Translations under genes and position numbers: made by a program
The notes under the pieces: model-generated
Told to the model about the DNA's origin: nothing
The model's input: the letters and a program-made list of their open reading frames with translations, nothing else
Database searches by the model: none
Assembly: GCA_019454045.1 (NCBI GenBank)
Contig: SKCR01038863.1
Location: 1 to 64,000, forward strand
Source of the DNA: Zanthoxylum bungeanum
Taxonomy: Eukaryota > Streptophyta > Magnoliopsida > Sapindales > Rutaceae
Length of the DNA stretch: 64,000 nt
Direction of reading: 5' to 3'
Shown here: positions 1-10,355 of the stretch, in pieces
How positions within the stretch are numbered: the stretch's first letter is position 1
Layout of the letters: every line of letters starts with the position of its first letter

Positions 1-745
1 AAACACATATCGGATGTCAAGCAACCAGTCTCTTTGAATCGGATAATCCTGACCTAGTCATATTATCCCGATGGTTGCAACCATTATAGAGTACTAGTTC
101 TGAATCCCTCGCGATCATCATCTCCATATGTCTGAAGTGATACTTCCATCTTGACATCACATCCAATACACTACGATTCTCGATAAACCCAGAAGAGATG
201 TACACAGAACCAGTTAAAGCCCTGGACCATCAAAACTAAAGTTTACCGATCGTCGTAAGTACTAGCGATGCAAGTCTTAGGTTAAGATCATATGCACCTA
301 CCCTGAAGCGGACTCCCATAGACACGCAGACATACTACCAATGGGATTCCGCGGGGTCTATCCAGAGCGAAGATGTTTTCCGTACCATCGGTAAAACACA
401 ACCTCCTACCGCACTTGCATAAGTATCCTATACTTAAATATATGAGAACTATGCCGTTGTGCCCTCACAACATGCACGAGTGCAGTACTAGTCTATTCCG
501 CATTATCGATTTCCAGTCTCGATAATACTACGACTAGGGATATTTAATGATTAAACCTTTATGGATTGATACTGTCTCATATCATCTCAATCCGGAACTA
601 ATCATAGGGACTTTTACCATTTATATTTCTAAGTAAATAAATTACAAAACGGTAAAAGGCAATTTCATTACTACATAGTTAATTTTGTACAATAATACAA
701 TATCATTTACAAAATAGTGACGCTATGGGTCATTACTGTCTAACA
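1..745 (-). mobile_element. Copia LTR, 5'-terminal part (minus), truncated by window start
   Basis: Read on the minus strand, this begins TGTTAGACAG and runs through the same blocks as the LTRs of G (40896-42846) and F (56187-58090), including the stretch around ATATCGGAT and the conserved last 100 bases beside GTCTAACA. It ends at 745. What follows is not a copia polypurine tract but gypsy pol coding sequence, so 745 is an outer insertion boundary: either a solo LTR or the outer LTR of an element lying to the left. ORFs read within it are LTR sequence, not genes. Confidence 0.85.
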
Positions 746-749
746 ATTA

Positions 750-941
750 TTCCCATGGAAGCCAAAATCACGGTGGTAAGGTCCATTTGTGATCACCAAG
801 GTTTTACCAGACAGAGCCGTTGAGATACATGATCCTGACTCCAACAAAACTTTCAAGGTTAAAAATAAGCGTGTTAAGCACTACTGGGGAGAATCATTTG
901 AGCAACAACAAAAAAGTGTCACACTTTCAGATCCAGCCTAA
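750..941 (+). pseudogene. Ty3/gypsy pol C-terminus (post-integrase tail)
   Basis: The plus-strand frame ending at the TAA of 939-941 reads W-x-G-P-F-V-I-T-K-V, then A-V-E-I-H-D-P, then F-K-V-K-N-K-R-V-K-H-Y. This is the typical tail after the integrase domain of plant Athila/Tat-type gypsy polyproteins (usual form GPF-VV..V, then FKVNGQRLKHY). The residue before GPF is a stop (777-779), so the copy is dead. The 5' side is cut by the copia LTR ending at 745. It shows that the sequence up to 6339 is the 3' half of a gypsy element in plus orientation. Family assignment is by motif reading only. Confidence 0.8.
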
Positions 942-1235
942 CGTTCGAGAAGTCACGTCTAGCTGGCGACTTCAAACTTAGCGCTAGTAGGGAGGCAACC
1001 CATGCAATTTGTGTATATATTGTGATTTGGTGTGATTTAATTTTGTGTGTTTAGTTTTTGTAGATTAAGACATTTCAGGATGGAAGAAGTTCTCGCAAAT
1101 CTTCACAAGTAATTTCCTTCTCTCCCATAAAAATCTCTGATGAAAGTCTACAAAGCTCGCTTGGAACGGATGAGGTTACTGATGATCAAAGGTATTCCTA
1201 CTTACATTCGTTGGATAATTGAAGCACGGGTCTGA
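942..1235 (+). other. Post-pol spacer of the gypsy element
   Basis: No gene seen. At about 981-1004 it carries GCGCTAGTAGGGAGGCAACC. In my experience this GGGAGGCAACCC block follows pol in Athila/Tat-like elements, which supports the gypsy assignment. Confidence 0.55.
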
Positions 1236-1628
1236 TTGGCAGGTGAGTCTTCTGACTCTTTTATTTCACATCTGCCTGGTTTAGGAAGGAGCACCTATGC
1301 TAAAAAGAGAAGAGCCAAAAGAATGTGTGTCTGTTATAAATGTGCTCGTATGTTTTGTGATACTCGTTGTCGTTCCTTAGGAATGGTGTCTGATAACCGT
1401 GAAGATAAGATTGATTTCATTAGGGATGGCTTGAGTAAGGAGTCTTTGGATGATATATCTAAGACTCTTGAGACGTATCCCAGTGGGTATGTGTATCACG
1501 AAATTTGTGTGTTATATGCACAATTTCAAAGAGAAAGACAACAGTTAAGTCTCGGGAATCTCACTCAAAAAGACCCTGTTTGCCAATTTATAAGAAAATT
1601 GGATGGGAAGCTTGTCTCTGACGCATAG
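1236..1628 (+). CDS. Unidentified Cys-rich ORF (130 codons) in gypsy 3' spacer
   Basis: An open frame of 130 codons between gypsy pol and the LOG pseudogene. It opens at TTG directly after an in-frame TGA; the first ATG is at about codon 29, so it may be an exon or a decayed fragment. The N-terminal third is basic and Cys-rich: C-V-C-Y-K-C-A-R-M-F-C-D-T-R-C at about residues 31-45. A helical-looking middle and Y-H-E-I-C at about residues 87-91 follow. The cysteines could bind a metal, but the spacing fits no zinc finger I know. No signal peptide or membrane segment is visible. It could be a degenerate env-like or extra ORF of the gypsy element, or a second captured fragment. I do not recognise the product. 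Confidence 0.4.
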   Translation: MAGESSDSFISHLPGLGRSTYAKKRRAKRMCVCYKCARMFCDTRCRSLGMVSDNREDKIDFIRDGLSKESLDDISKTLETYPSGYVYHEICVLYAQFQRERQQLSLGNLTQKDPVCQFIRKLDGKLVSDA

Positions 1629-1879
1629 ACATCAATCAAGCCTCTATGTTTCTTGTACATATTATATCTCTTTGTCTTTTCCTAATAATTGTAATTTGTT
1701 TTGTTGTTTTCTTTTATTTTCTCCGACATGATCCATACCTTTTTTACTATCCCGATTTATTTTACTGTTAACTAATAATTGTCATTTGGCAGGTACTAGT
1801 GCTATTATTTTACTCATCCTTTTTCAGGTGTTATAAATTCAACTCATCATTGCACTTTTGAAGACATCCAGAGTAAAAC

Positions 1880-2534
1880 ATGGAAGCCACTTCAAGAAGA
1901 CGAGTTGAAAAGATCTGTGTGTTTTGCGGTACTAGTGTTGGTGTTAAGCCACAATACGTAGAAGCAGCACATGAATTGGGTCAAGTTTTAGTTGCAAGGA
2001 ATATGCACTTAGTATATGGCGGAGGCAATCTTGGACTTATGGGGATCGTTTCAAAGGCCGTACAGGAGGGAGGCAGTAACGTTTTGGGAATCATCCCAAA
2101 ACCCTTGGCAGAGGCAAATCTTATTTGACCATCAAACGGAGAAGAGTTAATCGTGCCAGGTATGTCAGAACGACTGATAGAAATAATTAACCGTGCTGAT
2201 GCATTTATTGCTTTGCCAGGTGGCTTGGGTACATTGGAGGAAATTTTTACTGTGTTATCTTGGGCGAACCTGAACATACACCAGAAACCGCTTGGATTTT
2301 ACAACGTTGAAGGATTTTATGATTTTCTTTGTGTGTTTCTTGATGATGCCTGGAGAAATGGGTTTGTGTCAAAACCTTTAAAAGAACTCCTCTTCACTGC
2401 CAGAACTGCTTCGGATCTAATTGACCAAAATCTTAGCCTACGAACCACAAATTGACCCTATCATTTCAAAGATAAATTGGTCTGGGGACGATCGTGGTAA
2501 GAGGCGTCGGATTAATCTGGATCTTAACCTTTAA
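1880..2534 (+). pseudogene. LOG-like: LOG-like cytokinin riboside 5'-monophosphate phosphoribohydrolase, intronless, broken
   Basis: About 217 codons from ATG 1880. LOG enzymes release active cytokinin bases from nucleotide precursors in the cytosol. Visible features: an N-terminal I-C-V-F-C-G-T-S strand; the phosphate-binding [10 protein letters not shown] at about residues 48-57; M-S-E-R at the position of the family's catalytic arginine; the signature P-G-G-L-G-T-L-E-E (2216-2242); and a C-terminal tail ending I-N-L-D-L-N-L. Two lesions disable it: an in-frame TGA at 2126-2128, and one extra A in the run 2427-2430, after which the tail reads on in the next frame to TAA 2532-2534. Plant LOG genes normally have several introns and this copy has none, so it was probably taken up as mRNA. 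It lies between gypsy pol and the gypsy polypurine tract. Family confident, exact paralogue not assigned. Confidence 0.9.
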
Positions 2535-3007
2535 CTTTTCGAGTAGAATTTCAGCTAACCAGGTACGGTTTTCTAAACCAGGTAGTTGATCAGTATCTTG
2601 TTTTTAGTTGTGTGTTGTTTTTATTTTTAGTCCAAAATGATTCGAAAAATACAAAAAAATTGAAAAAATTTCAAAAATTACAAAATATTTTGCATTTTTG
2701 TGTTTTTATTTTGACTAAAAATGTGAAATTGGAAAGAGATAGTTGAGTAAAGAGTCTCCACTCCTGAGACGTATCTCAAAGCTAATTCGGAAAAAGTTAA
2801 TTTATGTTTATTTCCTTGTGAATTATTTAATTTGTGAATTCTCCATAATACTCACTAAAATGAATCTTCATATGCTCAGTTGGTAGGTATTATCAACATG
2901 CATAGTAACATACGGACATGAGCTATAATTGAAAAGTTTGTAATATTCAGTGCTCTAGTTAAATTGGAGGAACCATCTCAAAAAGTGATGTAGTAAAAAA
3001 AAAACGT
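2535..3007. other. AT-rich spacer without a gene
   Basis: Spacer between the LOG pseudogene and a pair of direct repeats. It holds an A/T-biased low-complexity stretch at about 2636-2715. No coding potential or RNA gene seen. Confidence 0.6.
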
Positions 3008-3247
3008 CTGAGATCCGAGTTATTAAGTCTGTAAGGGTGTTTTAATACCTAATGCCCTAAAGCCAACTGGTTTGGGAGTCACTGGCCCAAAGCTCGCTAC
3101 ATGGATCAAGGATGCTGTAAAATATATATATATCTGAAGTCAGAGTAATTAAGTCTGTAGGGGTGTCTTAACACCTGGTGCCCTAAAGCCAACTGGTTTG
3201 GGAGCCACCGACCCAACACTCGCTACATAGATGGAAGGTATTGTATC
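3008..3247 (+). repeat. Two direct repeats of about 120 bp
   Basis: Unit 1 starts at 3008 and unit 2 at 3134, offset 126 bp. Both contain TTAAGTCTGTA, then GCCCTAAAGCCAACTGGTTT, then GGGAG(T/C)CAC and CTCGCTACAT. The units differ at many positions, so the duplication is old. Function unknown; part of the gypsy 3' internal region. Confidence 0.8.
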
Positions 3248-3780
3248 AAAAAAAACCAAAGAAAAAAAATCAGAAAAATGAGAAAAAATTATTCTATTGC
3301 TACAAAAAGGTGTGAATTCTGATAAAACTTTAGGACAAAAATATTATTCTCTTATCAACTGCATTTGTGACTGTTGTGGGCAAAAATGAGCTGATTAATA
3401 TTTTGTCGGCTGTGCATATGGAGAATGGTAAATATAATCGGAGAATTTACTTATTCAGTAATTTAGAAGAAATAAAACAACTAGTAACTTGGAGTAGAAG
3501 TTTCACCTGATTAGTCACTAACTTCTTTATTCTCTTTTCCCTTGTCTTTTTGCTTTTGTGTGCATTAGTTTTATTATCTTTTTAATTTTGTAAAATTTTT
3601 GTGGGTATCGTTGCTGTAAGCCCTCATGAGACTATAACTCGTCCACTAGGGACACCTAGGGGTTTAAAGGCTTGTTGCATATGCTAAATGCAACCGTTAT
3701 CCCTACGAAAGTGGCTTAGTTTAATTTTAATTGTTTCTTGTATTTTATTTTGTTGTTTTGCTCGAGGACTAGCAAAATGT
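3248..3780 (+). other. Gypsy 3' internal region before the PPT
   Basis: No gene seen. The last part, including TTTGCTCGAGGACTAGCAAA (about 3757-3776), is the block I know immediately before the polypurine tract of plant Athila/Tat-like elements. Confidence 0.6.
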
Positions 3781-3794
3781 TAGGTTTGGGGGTG
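3781..3794 (+). other. Gypsy polypurine tract
   Basis: TAGGTTTGGGGGTG directly abuts the LTR start TGATGA. TTTGGGGG is the usual plus-strand priming site in this gypsy group. Confidence 0.75.
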
Positions 3795-4313
3795 TGATGA
3801 GCGGAAAATATATCAATATTTACCGCCCCTTTTACATAATATTTTGTTTAGTTTCTCGGGTTTGATGAACGTTTTGATGTGTTTTAGTTTATTTTGCAGA
3901 TAAAATAATATTGGGACACAATTAAATCATTTAGGACGAAATGTGGGTCAAATAAGGGCAAAAATTGGACTTGACATATTAATTTTGGAGATTGGAAACT
4001 TGAAAATGCGTTTTAACGAAGTGCAGTTTTGGAAATTCCAATTTTGCGCATCTGTCGTATTTTGGGCATAACGTCTTACTCCGATATCGGATTGAGCTGA
4101 TTCAAGTTCTAGATTAACGAAGACTGAAAGATCTACAACTTTTAAAGACAAAATAATTTCTAATTCTGAAGATTTCATGCTTGATATTGATGAACATCCA
4201 GAAGTGTGTTGTGTGTATTATTAAAGTCATTTTCAATCATTTTCAAAGCAAAAAATAAATTAATAAATAAATAATAAAAATTATCAAATAACCACCAAAA
4301 ATGATAAGAAATT

Positions 4314-4385
4314 AGTGGAGCAATTAATAATGGATTTGGTGGAGCAATTAGTGGAGCAATTAATAATGGATTTGGTGGATGATTT
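4314..4385 (+). repeat. Short tandem repeat in gypsy LTR U3
   Basis: Repeats of GTGGAGCAATTAATAATGGA and GGTGGAGCAATTA, about 20-35 bp each, just upstream of the likely TATA box. Their position suits a promoter-proximal element; no function is shown. Confidence 0.6.
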
Positions 4386-4404
4386 GATGGAGTCAAAATT
4401 TTGC

Positions 4405-4413
4405 CTATAAATA
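4405..4413 (+). promoter_or_regulatory. Probable TATA box of the gypsy LTR
   Basis: CTATAAATA lies about 610 bp into the LTR, at the end of the AT-rich U3-like part and before the repeat-rich part. Transcription would start about 30 bp downstream, leaving roughly 1.9 kb of R-U5 leader within the LTR. Inferred from sequence only. Confidence 0.5.
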
Positions 4414-4562
4414 CCAAGCCATTTCATTTGTAAATTCATACTTTCTTCTAAGGAATTCCTTAAGAATACTAAGAAGATTGTATCTTGTTCATTTATTTAC
4501 AGCTTTCAGTAATTAATTTCCGCTTTCGCACTTTCTTTTCCTTACTTTTCAGTTTTTACTTT

Positions 4563-5340
4563 CCGCAATTTACTTTTACGCACAATAATTTTCTTTCTTT
4601 AATTTTCAGTTTTTTACTTTTCAGTAATAAGGAGGTAACTCCCATTTGCTGGGGTAAAAGGTAAAACATTTATTACTAATATTTAGATTAATCTCCCTTA
4701 ATTATAATATATAAACTAGTTAAAACCTGACTTAACGAGGATACCGCCATATTGGTCTGTTGGTAATTATTTAAATTGGTTTTAACATGACTAAACTGGA
4801 TACCGCCTGATTGGTCGGTTGGTAATTAATTATTAATTTGACTTAATCTGGATACCGCCTATATTGCTGGTTGGTAATTATCATGCAAAGTTAATATATT
4901 ATATTAAGGGAGATATCTAAATTATAAGTAATAAAAGTGGATCCTTTTACCTCCGCAATTTACTTTTACGCACAATAATTTTCTTTCTTTAATTTTCAGT
5001 TTTTTACTTTTCAGTAATAAGGAGGTAACTCCCATTTGCTGGGGTAAAAGGTAAAACATTTATTACTAATATTTAGATTAATCTCCCTTAATTATAATAT
5101 ATAAACTAGTTAAAACCTGACTTAACGAGGATACCGCCATATTGGTCGGTTGGTAATTATTTAAATGGTTTTAACATGACTAAACTGGATACCGCCTAAT
5201 TGGTCGGTTGGTAATTAATTATTAATTTGACTTAATCTGGATACCGCCTATATTGCTGGTTGGTAATTATCATGCAAAGTTAATATATTATATTAAGGGA
5301 GATATCTAAATTATAAGTAATAAAAGTGGATCCTTTTACT
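4563..5340 (+). repeat. Tandem duplication of a 390-bp block in the gypsy LTR
   Basis: Unit 1 is 4563-4952 and unit 2 is 4953-5340, almost identical (only a few differences seen). Each unit holds three internal repeats of about 50 bp with core GGATACCGCC, then (T)ATTG(G)TCGGTTGGTAATTA, plus one AGGAGGTAACTCCCATTTGC. The block lies downstream of the TATA box, so it would be in the transcribed leader. Confidence 0.9.
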
Positions 5341-5565
5341 TTCAGCAATTTACTTTCAACATTTACTTTTCAGTAATTTACTTTCAGCATTTACTTTCAG
5401 CATTTACTTTTCAGTAATTTACTTTCAGCATTTACTTTCAACATTTACTTTTCAATAATTTACTTTCAGCATTTACTTTCAGCATTTAATTTTCAGTATT
5501 TAATTTCAGCATTTACTTTCCGTCATTTACTTTTCAGCAATTTGCTTTTCAGAATTTTACTCTAT
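5341..5565 (+). repeat. Array of short ACTTTCAGCATTT-like units
   Basis: More than ten imperfect copies of (C)ATTTACTTTCAG / AATTTACTTTTCAGT, each 11-17 bp, follow the 390-bp blocks. Similar units precede them at about 4500-4625. Pyrimidine-rich with many TTTCAG, it could act as cryptic splice acceptors in a transcript. Confidence 0.8.
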
Positions 5566-6338
5566 GTCTTTTATTTTAATTAAGTTTTTACTAGCCCTAC
5601 TTATGTGTCTTAACTAAGTTAGGTATCTGGGGTTGTGATGAATTCTAATATCACCGATTTATAAGGGGTTATTTTAGAGTTTGGGAAATTTAAAGGTTTA
5701 CTTATTAAGTCTTAAGCTTAATGTGTCTTGTTAATTAGCCACTAATAAGATTGATCTGGTAAATCTAAAATAAACTTGACAAAGGAATTTTAGGTTTCAG
5801 CTTTAGACTTAATAGCCCACGATCTTCCTTGAGGATAAATAACCCTTTAATAGATTTCCTTACAGGATAGACATAAACCTGTCGGGAGGGGGTAGCCATA
5901 ATTGGAACTTAAACTTAATGAATCCAGGTAATTTGTTTGACATAGACATATGGTTCAATTGGGTTATACTGGGTATTTGCGTCTGACCATCGACAGAGGC
6001 TTTCGCATAATTTAGTGTTCCAGGGTAGTAAAAATCGATATATTACACAAAAATGAAATAACCACTTCATCTTTAAAATGATTTTGGAAAATTCACAACC
6101 CTAAATAGTTCCTAATATTGAATTTTCTTAAACCTATTTTTGCGCAATTTTATTTACTTGTTTTTAAATTCAAAATCATCACCATTTCAAATCAATCAAT
6201 CAACCTGCTTGATACTAGTAATCATTTGACCTCATAAAATTAATGGATTATGTATTAAGTCCTCGTGGGATCGATACTTTTTATACTACTTGAACGATAC
6301 GTGTGCTTGCGTTATACGCATGTGATTACGCACCGGTC

Positions 6339-8054
6339 AAGCTAATGAACTAATTTCATGCTTTTTTTATTAATCAAACATGCAAGAATCTTTCAAACAA
6401 GTTTCCAACCATCTAATTACAAGCTTAAAGAGTAGAGAAAATTCTAAGCAACACATGTTGAAGAATAGTATCTTAGAAATAATTTTCTAATTGAAAAAGT
6501 TTAAGAAAAACTAACAAAAATCCAAGTTTTTCTTTTGTTCTTAAAACTTTTTTCTCTCAAACTCACTTTGTAATATTTGGTGGCTTAACCTAATGAATGA
6601 AAAAATAAACAAAACAATTTATACTCCCCAATTTTAGCCATGGCCGAATTTTAGGAGAAAAAAAAATTTAGATATTTTTTTTTATTTCAATTAATTCATT
6701 AATCAACTTGTGTATATGATAATTACTTCATTTAATGATTTACAACAAGTCAAATAAAGCAACTAAAGTCATTTTCTAAAGTTATCATAACTAAAGATAT
6801 TTATATTTTTAATTACATTAATTATTTAACAATTAAATAATTAAATAATTATTTAAATATAAATATTTTAAATATATGTATTATATTTACTTTAAATATT
6901 CAAATACATATATATTTAATATATATGTCAAATATTACAATTTGACATTTAATTAATGTGTATTTAATAAAATCATTCATTAAATACAAAGACACGTCAA
7001 TTAGGAAATGACCATTAGGTCCATTTGCATGTATTTTTCGTTTAATGGTTAAACGTCTTATAAATAATTATTATTATTCATAATAATTGTCCGAGTGCTC
7101 TAAGAGTATTTCACTAGTGAGACTCTCTAGATTCAGGCATATCCATCACGAAATTCAATTTTGTGTCCATAATTTACCCACCCGTAAATTATGACGACCA
7201 CGGAAAAACTCGCTGAATCAAACAGGTCCAGGTCATGGCATATGTTTAATTCCTCCGTCACAGGAATTCGAATATATCCCAGAGATATAGATGAAAACGT
7301 CAAATCTCTATATGGACAATCTCATCGACGTCTCTATTAGCAATCTCTAAAAGAACACTTTGAACTTACTTCTAATGTGTACTACGGGCCCATGGTTTTT
7401 ATCTGATTGTTAATCATATATGGACAACCTATGCTCTGTACACAGAACTGACGGATTCTATCTTGACACACACAGGACACCCTAAGGATCTATCCATACC
7501 CAACGAACAGGCGGAGGTCTGACTTAAATAGATCAGTGATGTGACTGTCATCTAAGTGTGAAAGATATCTCATGTGCCTACAGTGGTATCTCAAGTCGAA
7601 GAATCACTTATTCTACTCAACCCGAGAAGATTCATTTTGACGTTGGTGTACCATCCATTAAGAATCTTCGGTGAGTCGTTCAGTGTTCATCCTCTATAAA
7701 CACCTACACGTCTATACGAGTCTCCAAGAATGATGGTTCGTTGAGAAACCATTGGAATCCATTATTCCAGTGTACGACATGTATCGGTCTAAACGAGTTT
7801 ACTTTACTAACGAAGTAGTGTAACCTTGACCAGGAACTGTCTAAAAATGACAAAGTCATGATACAACTCAATGTCAATTGTGACGCTTTTGCAACTGCAT
7901 CATTACTAATCATTATAAGGTCAATTACGTCCTTACCATATCAAGAGATATATTATATTATAGAAACTGTTTATTCTATTCATAATAAAACGTTTACAAG
8001 AGTATTTACATGGAAATACAACAGGGAATTGGCGCTCTGAGCACCAACCCTAAC
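6339..8054 (-). mobile_element. Left LTR of copia element D, truncated on its left
   Basis: Matches the right LTR of D from 13845 to 15563 along its whole length. It ends CCAACCCTAACA, the minus-strand TGTTAGGGTTGG LTR start. The first 660 bp or so present in the right LTR (13183-13844) are missing, because the copy begins exactly at the gypsy LTR end. The missing piece probably lies beyond the gypsy element outside the window. Confidence 0.85.
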
Positions 8055-8067
8055 AAAATCTCCAACT
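8055..8067 (-). other. Polypurine tract of D
   Basis: AAATCTCCAACTT; on the minus strand AAGTTGGAGATTT directly before the LTR start TGTTAGGG. It matches the PPTs of B, C, A, F and G in position. Confidence 0.75.
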
Positions 8068-8071
8068 TGCT

Positions 8072-9139
8072 CTAGTGCCAATATCGATTGTATCTAATAC
8101 CCATCGAATCCACATATTTATCCAATAACTTTGGAGGTATGTCCTTCGTATGCGGGTCTGCTACATTATCTTCACTCGGTACCTTACACACGATAATATC
8201 CCCTCGCGACACAATCTCTCGAATGATATGGTACTTGCGTTCAATATGCTTCGACTTCTGATGCGCCATCGGTTCCTTTGCTTGCGCAATGGCTCCAGTA
8301 TTATCACAGTATAACAGAATCGTATTCTCGATACTTGGGACTACTCCCAATTATGTGATAAAGTTCCTAATCCATACAGCTTCCTTTGCAGGTTTATAAG
8401 CTTCAATGTATTCCGCCTCTGTGGTGGAATCTGTTGTTGACCCCTATTTGGAACTCTTCCAGCAAACTACACCTTCGTTAAAAGTAAAGAAGAATCCAAA
8501 AGTATACTTTCTATCATCGGGATCCGATTGGAAGTCGGAATCCGTATACCCATTAACTTGTAGTTAACTTCCTCCATAAATAATCAACTTATCCTTAGTA
8601 CCTTTAAGATACTTAAGGATATGTTTAATGTCCATCCAATGGTCATTGCCTGGATTGGACTGATATTTACTTGTTACGCTAACAGCGAAACTGATATCAT
8701 ACCTAGTACATAACATGGCATATATTATGCTACCCAAACACGAAGCATAAGGTTGGTTATACATTCTAACCTTCTCATCTTCCGTTTGTAGACACATCTT
8801 CTTCGAAAGATGAATCCCATGTCTGAACGGTATATTAGATGTCTTACAGTTACCAAAATTATACTGTTCCAACATCTTTTCTATGTACGTTGATTGGGAT
8901 AACCCAATCAGCTTCCTTTCTCTATCTCTATAGAGTTTTATGCCTAAAACATAGGAAGCTTCTCTGAGGTCCTTAATGGAGAAATTCTTATAGAGGGAAG
9001 CTTTGACGTCTTGAAACATCCCTATATCATTCCTAATGATTAGGATGTCATCAACATAGAGGACTAAAAATACCACCATGCTCCCACTGGCCTTCTGATA
9101 CACACAAGATTCTTCCATATTCTTGAGAAAACCAGACAA
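8072..9139 (-). pseudogene. Copia RT C-terminus and RNase H (element D)
   Basis: One minus-strand frame with a few internal stops. Its N-terminal part (8564-9139, open for 191 codons) holds the reverse-transcriptase catalytic Y-V-D-D, then K-D-L-R-E-A-S-Y-V-L-G-I-K, L-S-Q-S-T-Y-I-E-K and M-L-C-T-R. RNase H follows with all three expected acidic motifs: Y-T-D-S-D, E-A-E-Y and Y-C-D-N-T-G-A, then H-I-x-R-K-Y-H-I-I-R-E. The stop is close to the PPT. RT and RNase H copy the element's RNA to DNA in virus-like particles. Clearly Ty1/copia by order and motifs; stops make it inactive. Confidence 0.9.
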
Positions 9140-9650
9140 TCTAATAATCTCGTCGAATCGAAGATTCCAACTTCAGGAAGATTGTTTAAGTCTATAAATG
9201 GACTTCTTAAGTTTACATACCATACCCGAGTTCTCGCTGTATGCAAAACCCTCATGCTATTCCATATAGATTTCTTCATCAAGAAATCCATTTAGAAAAG
9301 CCGTTTTGACATCCATTTGTCAAACCTCGTAATAATGATAAGCATCTATAGAAAGCAAAATCCTAATAGACTTAAGCATTGCTACTGGAGAAAAAGTTTT
9401 ATCGTAGTCGATGCTAGGTCGCTGCGTGTAACTTTTTGCTACCAGTCGGGCCTTATAGGATTCAACCTTTTCATCAGGCCCGTGCTTCCTCTTGTAAACC
9501 ATTTAAAACTGATAGGAACAATTCCTTCAGGAAGAGGAACCAAGTCACAAACTTGATTCTCATGCATTGAGTCTAACTCGGATCTCATGGAATTTTGCCA
9601 CATCACAGAGTCGATGTCGAACATCGATACTCTATAGGTAAAAAGGTCAG
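9140..9650 (-). pseudogene. Copia RT N-terminal half (element D)
   Basis: Continues D's RT upstream. Readable pieces: M-R-S-E-L-D-S-M-H-E-N-Q-V, then P-E-G-I-V-P-I in one frame, and from about 9502 Y-K-A-R-L-V-A-K, D-Y-D-K-T-F-S-P-V-A-M-L-K-S-I in the frame shared with YVDD. One frameshift near 9495-9505 separates them, and stops follow towards 9139. Confidence 0.85.
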
Positions 9651-9765
9651 TCTCTTCAACTAAGAGAACATCGAGTCTCTTTTCTTATATCAAATTCAAG
9701 CGCTTATGAGGTCTAGATACCCTTTGTGACCTACGGAGTGTATGTGTTGAACGTCCTTCATCTAC
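9651..9765 (-). pseudogene. D pol linker between INT and RT
   Basis: Minus-strand remnants between the integrase C-terminal part and the RT. Broken by stops; no motif strong enough to name. Confidence 0.5.
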
Positions 9766-10355
9766 TTAAACTTCAGGTTCCTCCGTTGGTTCGTTGTTTT
9801 CAGGTTGGACTTCATCAAGTTCAACTCGTCTATGATTACCACCTTCTGACAAAAATTCTACCTCTAGAAATTTTACGAAGCGAGCTATGAACACATTTTG
9901 ATGCTCGGTATCATAGAACAGATATCCCTTCATATTCGAAGGATATCCAACAAACCTAAACTTTTTCCCTCGAGGTGAAAGCTTATCTTGCTGAGCCATC
10001 CTGACATAGGCAGGACAACCCCAAACCTTAACATAATTAATATTTGGTTTCCTACCGGTCCATATATCATATGGAGTCGTATTAATAACTTTTGAAGGAA
10101 TCTTATTCAAAAGATGTGCTTCTGTTAAAAGAGAGTAGCCCCATAAGTAATAGGGCAAATCTGTAAAACTCAATATAGATCGGACCATATCCAATAAAGT
10201 CTGATTTCTCATCTCAGACACTCCATTGTGTTGTGGAGTACCTGAATGAGTATATTGAGCGAGAATCCCATTCTTCTTCATATAATCCATGAACTCACTG
10301 CTCATATATTCACCGCCTCGATCAGATCGAAGGCATTTAATATATTGACCAGTCT
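9766..10355 (-). pseudogene. Copia integrase core, C-terminal part (element D)
   Basis: Minus strand. R-S-D-R-G-G-E-Y (second catalytic Asp) lies at about 10310-10335. N-G-V-S-E-x-R-N-x-T-L-L-D-M-V-R (the Glu of DDE) follows, then W-G-Y, T-P-Y-D-I-W-T-G-R-K-P and V-G-Y-P-S, which end the domain. It is open from 10305 down to the stop at 9766, and a stop lies upstream of the Asp motif. It is in the same frame as the N-terminal RT piece, as expected for a single copia polyprotein. Integrase inserts the DNA copy and makes the 5-bp target duplication. Confidence 0.9.

Larger units (their letters stand above)
3795..6339 (+). mobile_element. 3' LTR of Athila/Tat-like Ty3/gypsy element
   Basis: The LTR starts TGATGAGCGG after the polypurine tract and ends ...GCACCGGTCA at 6339, so it has TG...CA ends and is about 2.5 kb long. 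It has a probable promoter near 4405, a tandem pair of 390-bp blocks, and an array of ACTTTCAGCATTT-like units. The final part, with GGGATCGATACTTTTTATAC (6269-6288) and ATACGTGTGCTTGCG, resembles the usual 3' end of these LTRs. Sequence of element D resumes exactly at its end, so this gypsy probably inserted into D's LTR. Its 5' half lies left of the window. Confidence 0.75.

Noticed and set aside
1981..2277. 98-codon minus frame
   Set aside because: Antisense shadow of the LOG pseudogene.
4563..5565. Possible CRISPR-like or satellite array
   Set aside because: Direct tandem blocks and degenerate short units without unique spacers; it lies in a plant LTR.
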